Shown here: one piece after another, positions 16,796 through 22,054 of the stretch
Position numbering within the stretch: the first letter of the stretch is position 1
How the letters are laid out: each line of letters opens with the position of its first letter
Program-made: the position numbers and the translations under genes
Assembly (NCBI GenBank): GCA_031549535.1
Contig: JAVBPP010000092.1
Location: 1 to 22,054 of the forward strand
Direction: 5' to 3'
Length of the DNA stretch: 22,054 bases
From: JAVBPP01 sp031549535
GTDB taxonomy: Bacteria; Bacillota; Clostridia; Oscillospirales; Acutalibacteraceae
Notes under the pieces: generated by a model
What the model was told of the DNA's origin: nothing
Database searches by the model: none
Seen by the model: the letters and a program-made list of their open reading frames with translations, nothing else

Positions 16796-17758
16796 ATGAA
16801 AACAATTGGAGTGTTAACCAGCGGTGGAGATGCGCCCGGCATGAATGCAGCTGTACGCGCTGTTGTAAGAACAGCCTGTATGAACGGGATGAAGGTCTTT
16901 GGCATTAAGCGCGGTTTTGCCGGTTTGATGCAGGACGATATGGAAGAGTTGACGCTGCGCAGCGTTTCGGACATCATTCACAGAGGCGGCACAATTTTAT
17001 ATTCAGCCCGTTGCCTGGAATTCAAGGAGGAAGAAGGGGCAATCAAGGCGGTTGAAACCTGTAAGAAGCGCGGCATTGAGGGCATTGTGGTCATCGGCGG
17101 CGATGGTTCCTTCCGTGGCGCACGTCACCTGTCTTTGCACGGCATACCCTGCGTTGGGCTGCCGGGGACGATAGACAATGATATTGCCTGCACGGATTAT
17201 ACCATCGGCTATGATACCTGCATGAATACGATTCAAGAGATGGTGGACCGCGTACGGGATACAACGGAATCGCACAACCGCTGCAGTGTGGTTGAGGTGA
17301 TGGGGCGCTCTGCGGGCTTTTTGGCCATGAATGCGGGTATCGCTGTGGGCGCAACCTCCATCTTGGTTCCGGAAATACCCTATGACATCAAGCGGGATGT
17401 CATTGAACGCATGAATTACGCCCGCACCACGGGCAAGATGCATTATATTGTGGTTGTGGCGGAGGGCGTTGGCGGCGTGGAGGAGCTCACAAGGCTCATT
17501 GAGCGCGAAACCGGCGTGGAATCTCGCGCGGTTATTTTAGGCCATGTGCAGCGCGGCGGTTCGCCGACGGCGCGGGATCGCGTGGTTGCCAGCATGATGG
17601 GCAACAAGGCTGTGAAGCTGCTGATGCAAAATATCGGTAACCGCGTTGTCGCGATGCAGAAAGAAGAAATCCTGGACTTTGATATTCATGAGGCTCTGCA
17701 AATGGAAAAAACCATTGACAGGGAAATGTATGATATCGCGCACGAAATTTCTCTATAA
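16796..17758 (+). CDS. pfkA: ATP-dependent 6-phosphofructokinase
   Basis: Converts fructose-6-phosphate and ATP to fructose-1,6-bisphosphate, the committed step of glycolysis; active as a cytosolic tetramer. The 320-aa length is that of the short bacterial group I enzyme. Visible: GVLTSGGDAPGMNAA at the N-terminus, GGDGSFRGA (101-109), LPGTIDND (122-129) with catalytic D127, MGRSAGF, and VQRGGSPTARDR. G104 and G124 are the residues of ATP-using enzymes; PPi-using enzymes carry Asp and Lys there, so ATP is the predicted donor. AGGAGG sits 9 bp before the ATG. It has its own strong promoter and is followed 9 bp later by pcrA, not by pyk as in Bacillus. Confidence 0.97.
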   Translation: MKTIGVLTSGGDAPGMNAAVRAVVRTACMNGMKVFGIKRGFAGLMQDDMEELTLRSVSDIIHRGGTILYSARCLEFKEEEGAIKAVETCKKRGIEGIVVIGGDGSFRGARHLSLHGIPCVGLPGTIDNDIACTDYTIGYDTCMNTIQEMVDRVRDTTESHNRCSVVEVMGRSAGFLAMNAGIAVGATSILVPEIPYDIKRDVIERMNYARTTGKMHYIVVVAEGVGGVEELTRLIERETGVESRAVILGHVQRGGSPTARDRVVASMMGNKAVKLLMQNIGNRVVAMQKEEILDFDIHEALQMEKTIDREMYDIAHEISL

Positions 17759-17767
17759 GGAGCTGCA

Positions 17768-20128
17768 ATGGATACTGCAACGTTTCTGGAACTCAGGCAG
17801 GCCTGTATCGCTAAGGATTTTCCAAAACTGAATGCGATGCAGCAGCAGGCGGTTCTCTCAACACAGGGGCCTCTTTTGGTGCTCGCGGGCGCGGGCAGCG
17901 GCAAAACCACAGTGATTGTCAACCGTATTGCAAACCTCGTCAAATACGGTAAAGCCTATTTTTCAGAGGATATTCGTGGCAGCGTTGCCCCGGAGGATTG
18001 CGTTGCCCTGCGTGCCTATTTAAATAAGGGTGTCCCGTTGCCGGAGCATATCAGTGCTATGCTATCCGTCGACGCGCCGAAGCCTTGGCAGATTTTGGCC
18101 ATCACCTTCACGAACAAAGCGGCGGCGGAGCTGAAGCACCGACTGGAGGCCATGTTGGGCGAGGACGCACAGGAAATTTGGGCCAGCACCTTCCACTCCA
18201 GCTGTGTGCGCATGCTGCGCAAATATGCGCCGCTGGTCAACCACAGCTCCAATTTTACCATTTATGATATGGATGACTCCAAGCGTGTGCTCAAAGAGGT
18301 TTTGCGCACCCTGCAGATTGATGAAAAGCGCTTCACCCCCAAAGAGGTGCTGGGCGCAATCAGCCGCGCGAAGGATCAATTGCTCAGCCCGAAACAATAT
18401 TTGGATTTAAACGGCAACGATTACCGTCTGCGGAAAATCGGTGAAATTTATCGGGAATACCAGCGCACCTTGCAGCAGGTGGACGCCATGGACTTTGACG
18501 ACTTAATTTATAAAACCGTCACCCTGCTGCAAAAGAATCCGCAGGCGCTGGAATATTACCAGAACCGCTTTCGTTACATATTGGTGGATGAGTATCAGGA
18601 TACCAACTACGCCCAATATTGCCTGACCTCGCTTTTGGCGGGGCGGCACCAAAATATCTGCGTTGTTGGGGACGATGACCAAAGCATTTACCGTTTTCGT
18701 GGCGCCACGGTGGAAAATATTTTGAATTTTGAGCAACAATATCCCAACGCCCGGGTCATTCGTCTGGAGGAAAATTACCGCTCCACGCAGATGATTCTGG
18801 AGGCGGCCAACGCCGTGATTGCGCACAATCGCATGCGTAAGGGCAAAAATCTTTGGACAAGCAAGCAGGGCGGCGACCTCATCACCCTTTGCACTGCTGA
18901 GGATGACCGTGAGGAGGGGCGTTTTATTGCCCAAACCATACTCAACTCCAAGGCGGACGGGGCAAAGTGGAGCGACCATGCTGTGCTCTACCGCATGAAT
19001 AACCAATCCAACGCCATTGAAGAAGCGTTTATCCGCTCCGGCATACCCTACCGTGTGATAGGCGGCAACCGCTTCTATGACCGCAAGGAAATCAAGGACG
19101 CGCTTGCCTACTTAACGGTCATCAACAACCCGGCCGATATTGTGCGCCTGCGCCGCATTATCAACGAACCCAAGCGCGGCATCGGTGAGACGACGGTGAG
19201 CCATGTGCTGGATATCGCGAACGATGCGCATGTCAGTGCGTTCAGTATTATGTGCAACGCGGAGCAGTACCCCGCCCTTTCCCGCAGCACGGCCAAACTC
19301 AAGGAATTCAGCCGCATGATAGCGCAGCTGCGGGATGACATGGAAAAGCTCCCACTGCACAGCCTGTTGGAAAAAACACTGCAGGTCTCCGGCTATTTTG
19401 ATATGCTGGCGTCAGATAAGGAGTCCCAGGCAGACAGAATTGCCAACCTCAGCGAACTTTCCAACAACCTGCAGCGTTATAGCACGGAGCGTGAAGATGC
19501 CGACTTGAACGGCTTCTTACAGGAGGTTGCGCTGCTTTCGGATATTGACAACTACAACGCCGAAGCGGATACGGTCGTGCTGATGACGATGCATTCCGCC
19601 AAGGGGTTGGAATTTCCGCTTGTGTGCATTGCCGGCGTGGAGGACGGCGTGTTCCCGGGCAGGCAGGCGCTGTATGAACCGGAGGAGCTGGAGGAGGAAC
19701 GCCGCCTTGCTTACGTGGGCATTACCCGCGCGAAGGAAAGGCTGTTCCTTTGCACGGCGGAAACAAGAATGCTCTTCGGTTCTCTAACGCATAACCCGCG
19801 TTCCCGTTTTATTCGGGAAATTCCCGCGGAGCTGATACAGGAAACTGCTTTCGGTAGACGCCCGGAACGGCATGTGGGCAGCAGCACAGCTGTGCTAAAG
19901 CATATTCCGCAGAAAAAGAAATCCACCGTGCCGCTTACCCCTGCCGCAAAAACACCGCTGCAGAGTTACAAGGTGGGGGATACGGTGGTGCATAAAACCT
20001 TTGGAACCGGCGTGGTGCTCTCCGCAAAGCCAATGGGGAATGACTCCATGCTGGAAATTGCCTTCAGCCAGGCGGGCACAAAAAAGCTCATGGCGAATTA
20101 TGCAAAGTTGGAAAAACCGGAATTGTAA
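17768..20128 (+). CDS. pcrA: UvrD/PcrA-family 3'-5' DNA helicase
   Basis: Superfamily 1A helicase acting in nucleotide excision repair, removal of RecA from DNA and conflicts with transcription. The 786-aa protein shows Q-motif LNAMQQQAV (21-29), Walker A AGAGSGKT (40-47), motif Ia AITFTNKAA (111-119), Walker B VDEYQDTN, GDDDQSIYRFRGA, NYRS, MTMHSAKGLEFP and YVGITRAKERLF. The C-terminal 50 residues (GDTVVHKTFGTGVV to the end) match the PcrA Tudor-like domain that contacts RNA polymerase. Odd point: about 64 residues separate Walker A from motif Ia, some 35-45 more than in Bacillus-type PcrA, giving an insertion around residues 60-105. AAGGAG overlaps the pfkA stop and precedes the ATG closely, so the two genes are co-transcribed. 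The gene name is by similarity; UvrD is an equivalent label. Confidence 0.94.
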   Translation: MDTATFLELRQACIAKDFPKLNAMQQQAVLSTQGPLLVLAGAGSGKTTVIVNRIANLVKYGKAYFSEDIRGSVAPEDCVALRAYLNKGVPLPEHISAMLSVDAPKPWQILAITFTNKAAAELKHRLEAMLGEDAQEIWASTFHSSCVRMLRKYAPLVNHSSNFTIYDMDDSKRVLKEVLRTLQIDEKRFTPKEVLGAISRAKDQLLSPKQYLDLNGNDYRLRKIGEIYREYQRTLQQVDAMDFDDLIYKTVTLLQKNPQALEYYQNRFRYILVDEYQDTNYAQYCLTSLLAGRHQNICVVGDDDQSIYRFRGATVENILNFEQQYPNARVIRLEENYRSTQMILEAANAVIAHNRMRKGKNLWTSKQGGDLITLCTAEDDREEGRFIAQTILNSKADGAKWSDHAVLYRMNNQSNAIEEAFIRSGIPYRVIGGNRFYDRKEIKDALAYLTVINNPADIVRLRRIINEPKRGIGETTVSHVLDIANDAHVSAFSIMCNAEQYPALSRSTAKLKEFSRMIAQLRDDMEKLPLHSLLEKTLQVSGYFDMLASDKESQADRIANLSELSNNLQRYSTEREDADLNGFLQEVALLSDIDNYNAEADTVVLMTMHSAKGLEFPLVCIAGVEDGVFPGRQALYEPEELEEERRLAYVGITRAKERLFLCTAETRMLFGSLTHNPRSRFIREIPAELIQETAFGRRPERHVGSSTAVLKHIPQKKKSTVPLTPAAKTPLQSYKVGDTVVHKTFGTGVVLSAKPMGNDSMLEIAFSQAGTKKLMANYAKLEKPEL

Positions 20129-20137
20129 ATTTAGTAT
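20108..20137 (+). promoter_or_regulatory. Weak candidate promoter before the S8 protease gene
   Basis: TTGGAA (20108-20113) and TAGTAT (20132-20137) are 18 bp apart, with the start codon 27 bp downstream. Both boxes are only moderate matches and the -35 lies in the pcrA coding end. No terminator is seen after pcrA, so co-transcription is equally likely. Confidence 0.25.
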
Positions 20138-20164
20138 ACATTGCATTAGAAAGGTGGAACAGAA

Positions 20165-21859
20165 ATGAAGCGAACATTGCATACCTTGAGCCTCATGGCC
20201 AGTGTTTTAGCGCTGTGCCTTTTGGTGAGCACCCTTGTCAGCCCACTGCAAGCAGGGATGCAGGGGGAGCCTGAAGAATTTACCGCAGCACTGCAAACGG
20301 CAAAGAGAGAGGATGGGGCAGTTACTGTTTCCGCCGAAGTGGTGACACAGAAGGAAACACAGCCACAGAAAAAAGCGGCGCAGCCGCGGCAGACAACGAC
20401 CTATGTTTCACCGAAGCAGGCCGCCGAAATCGTACATACCACAGGCGATATCACCGCACCGGTGGAACAAGAGGAGATTGTTGTTTTAGCACCCGGCCTT
20501 GCCTATATAGATCGGGAAATTTTAGTGTTCTTTGACCCGGCGGCCTCAACGCAGCAGCGTGACGCGCTGATTCGTACGGTTGGGGGCGAGGTGGTCGGCA
20601 AAATGGCGTTCTTAAACCGATATACCTTGAAACTGCGCACCGAAAGCGTGGATGAAATGCTGTCAGCTTGCGAAACCCTGCGGCAGAGCGAGGCGGTTTT
20701 GTTTGCCAGCCCTAATGTTTCCTATGAAAAGCGCACCATGGCGATTGTGCCGGATGACCCCTGGCTGGAGAAGGATTCTCAAACCGGGAAATTAGTCAGC
20801 CGTACGCAGGGCTGGTCGGAGAGCAACCCCGCAGGTTCCAACTGGTGGCTGGAGGCGGTGCAGGCACCGAGCGCTTGGGCATATAACGAGAAACTTTCTT
20901 CTATCACCGTGGGCGTAGTGGATGATGGTTTTGCAACAGATCATGAGGATTTGGCGGGCAAAATCAACTTTCCGGGTACACTGCAGGAGCGGCAAAATCG
21001 TTCCGCCTCCCATGGTTCCCATGTTGCCGGAATCATTGCGGCAAACGCAAACAATAAAAAAGGAATTACAGGCCTTTGCTGGAATGCCGATTTACTGTGT
21101 GTGGATTTTGAGGCCGACCCGAATTATGGGCAGTTTTGGTCGTCAGACGCCCAGGTCTTCGCGGGCTTTCTTGCGAATGTTTTTGGCGGCGCAAAGGTAA
21201 TCAATTTCTCCATTGGCTCCTCCAACAACTACTTTGGTCTCAACCCCATTAACATGATGTTCTATCAGATGGGTATGGCTTTGGATGCGTTTTTATATTC
21301 CTACACCATGTCCATTCTCCTCGGTATGGGTTACGATTTTGTAGTGGTGCAAGCCGCAGGCAATGGGGACTTTGAAGGCAAAAGTGTAGACTCTGCATTG
21401 AACGGCTGCTTCTGCGCCATTACGGAAGAAAATGTCTTCTCCGGCTTCCCCAACGTGCAGAAAGAGGACATCCTAAAACGTATCATCGTGGTTGCCGCCG
21501 CGGAAAATCTGGGTGATAAAAAATTCCGGCAGGCTCCGTATTCCAACGCTGGCGACGGCGTGGATATTGCCGCCCCCGGAACCGGCGTGTTCAGCTGCGT
21601 TGACCCCGCCGCCGCAAACGGTTACTCGTATTTCACCGGCACCTCCATGGCGGCTCCGATTGTCACAGCGGTGAGCGCAATGGTTTGGTCCGCCAACAGT
21701 GCATTGACGGGTGCGCAGGTGAAAGCCATAGTCTGCGACAGTAAAAACACCAGCTACTCCGTTGCGGATAACACCAGTGCCGGCCACCCGCTGACGAATA
21801 CCTACCGCATGGTAAACGCAAAGCTCGCCGTTCAAGCGGCACTGAAGACAGTGGAATAA
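20165..21859 (+). CDS. Secreted subtilisin-like (S8) serine protease
   Basis: Predicted exported endopeptidase of the subtilase family, 564 aa. Residues 1-30 form a Sec signal peptide: KR near the start, a hydrophobic core (LMASVLALCLLVSTLV), and a likely cut after LQA30. Residues about 35-110 are a Q/T/K-rich low-complexity stretch. Residues about 115-190 (ILVFFDPAASTQQRDAL to FASPNVSYE) resemble an inhibitor-I9-type propeptide. The catalytic triad is D253 (VVDDG), H283 (SHGSHVAG) and S494 (GTSMAAP), with oxyanion N400 (AAGNGD), all in place. The H-to-N segment contains a hydrophobic stretch (about 350-395) that is unusual. There is no LPXTG, dockerin or S-layer domain. AAGGTGG (20151-20157) sits 7 bp before the ATG. 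It follows pcrA by 36 bp but shares no obvious function with it; substrate unknown. Confidence 0.9.
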   Translation: MKRTLHTLSLMASVLALCLLVSTLVSPLQAGMQGEPEEFTAALQTAKREDGAVTVSAEVVTQKETQPQKKAAQPRQTTTYVSPKQAAEIVHTTGDITAPVEQEEIVVLAPGLAYIDREILVFFDPAASTQQRDALIRTVGGEVVGKMAFLNRYTLKLRTESVDEMLSACETLRQSEAVLFASPNVSYEKRTMAIVPDDPWLEKDSQTGKLVSRTQGWSESNPAGSNWWLEAVQAPSAWAYNEKLSSITVGVVDDGFATDHEDLAGKINFPGTLQERQNRSASHGSHVAGIIAANANNKKGITGLCWNADLLCVDFEADPNYGQFWSSDAQVFAGFLANVFGGAKVINFSIGSSNNYFGLNPINMMFYQMGMALDAFLYSYTMSILLGMGYDFVVVQAAGNGDFEGKSVDSALNGCFCAITEENVFSGFPNVQKEDILKRIIVVAAAENLGDKKFRQAPYSNAGDGVDIAAPGTGVFSCVDPAAANGYSYFTGTSMAAPIVTAVSAMVWSANSALTGAQVKAIVCDSKNTSYSVADNTSAGHPLTNTYRMVNAKLAVQAALKTVE

Positions 21860-21865
21860 TAGATT

Positions 21866-22023
21866 ATACTAATTCCAAGCAGAAACCTCGATATCTTTGC
21901 GGTCTTTTTCACGATGTGCTTTGTTGTCCTCCTTGCCGGGCGAAAGCCCGGCTGCGTCGTCCGCCGCGCACAACGCAAAAAATCCACGCAAATCTATTCG
22001 AGTTTTCTACTTGGAATTAGTAT
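21866..22023. mobile_element. MITE-like 158-bp palindromic element with 20-bp terminal inverted repeats
   Basis: The left end ATACTAATTCCAAG (21866-21879) is repeated exactly, inverted, at 22010-22023. After one mismatch the match continues through AGAAA, and further blocks (CTCG, ATA, TTTGCG, a T-run, TGTGC) also recur in inverted order toward the centre. The middle is a perfect GCCGGGC/GCCCGGC stem with a GAAA loop. The whole unit can therefore fold as one long hairpin. TA dinucleotides at 21867-21868 and 22021-22022 flank CTAATTCC/GGAATTAG and could be a TA target duplication, as in IS630/Tc1-mariner derivatives. It encodes no protein. It begins 7 bp after the protease stop. The remaining 31 bp to the window end (22024-22054) show nothing I recognise. 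Confidence 0.7.
21935..21952. repeat. Central GAAA-capped stem of the palindromic element
   Basis: GCCGGGC (21935-21941), GAAA (21942-21945), GCCCGGC (21946-21952): a perfect 7-bp GC-rich stem with a stable GNRA tetraloop, the same on RNA from the plus strand. No U-run follows on the plus strand, so it is not a canonical intrinsic terminator, though it could protect the 3' end of the protease mRNA. Confidence 0.7.
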
Positions 22024-22054
22024 GAAAATACCGATACCCTCTATCCGAACATGA

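Noticed and set aside
20165..20260. Lipoprotein signal in the S8 protease (LALC within the signal peptide)
   Set aside because: The residue before Cys is Leu and not Gly, Ala or Ser, and the Cys lies inside the hydrophobic core; an ordinary signal peptidase I site after LQA fits better.
21935..21952. Intrinsic terminator for the protease gene
   Set aside because: Good stem-loop but no U-run downstream; it is the centre of the larger palindrome.
22022..22054. Ten-codon open frame at the right edge
   Set aside because: Too short, starts within the terminal repeat, no ribosome binding site.
1..22054. CRISPR array, prophage, defence island, tRNA or rRNA genes
   Set aside because: No spaced direct repeats, phage or integrase genes, or structured RNA genes were seen; the nuclease domain in the left gene is part of a helicase fusion and not a Cas4 in a CRISPR locus.

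Overview
The window reads as a chromosomal housekeeping stretch from a Gram-positive, clostridial-type bacterium, most likely an Oscillospiraceae/Ruminococcaceae-like member of the Clostridia. This rests on the presence of AddAB instead of RecBCD, HPr kinase, WhiA and RapZ together, AGGAGG-type ribosome binding sites, frequent TTG starts, a PcrA-type helicase with a C-terminal Tudor-like domain, and a balanced base composition by eye. The taxonomic call is inference; there is no rRNA or tRNA gene to anchor it.

Layout. (1) 1-1443, minus strand: the N-terminal 481 codons of a PD-(D/E)XK nuclease fused to a DinG/XPD-type helicase, running off the left edge. (2) 1444-1586: a short divergent promoter region with a sigma-A-like promoter each way and an inverted repeat over the leftward one. 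(3) 1587-8487: addB and addA, overlapping by 44 bp, encoding the double-strand-break resection machine. (4) 8512-16729: a promoter followed by six closely spaced genes, hprK, glcK (ROK), murB, rapZ, whiA and dnaE, with gaps of 12 to 39 bp. (5) 16731-20128: a strong promoter driving pfkA and pcrA, 9 bp apart. (6) 20165-21859: a secreted subtilisin-like protease. (7) 21866-22023: a 158-bp near-palindromic element with long terminal inverted repeats and a GAAA-capped central stem, resembling a miniature inverted-repeat transposable element (MITE). The last 31 bp hold nothing recognisable. No gene-free stretch exceeds 300 bp.

How the genes fit together. Three units act on DNA: the nuclease-helicase fusion, AddAB, and the replication/repair pair DnaE and PcrA. 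A second theme is carbon flux and its signalling: GlcK makes glucose-6-phosphate, PfkA makes fructose-1,6-bisphosphate, and that metabolite is the known activator of HprK in other Firmicutes. MurB, RapZ and WhiA tie in wall-precursor synthesis and growth/division control. Two usual neighbours of this conserved cluster, yvcK/glmR (between rapZ and whiA) and ptsH/crh (after whiA), are absent here.

I saw no wholly new multi-gene system. The most unusual item is the palindromic element at the right edge. Next are the missing yvcK/HPr genes, the operator-like repeats in two promoters, and the insertion in PcrA.
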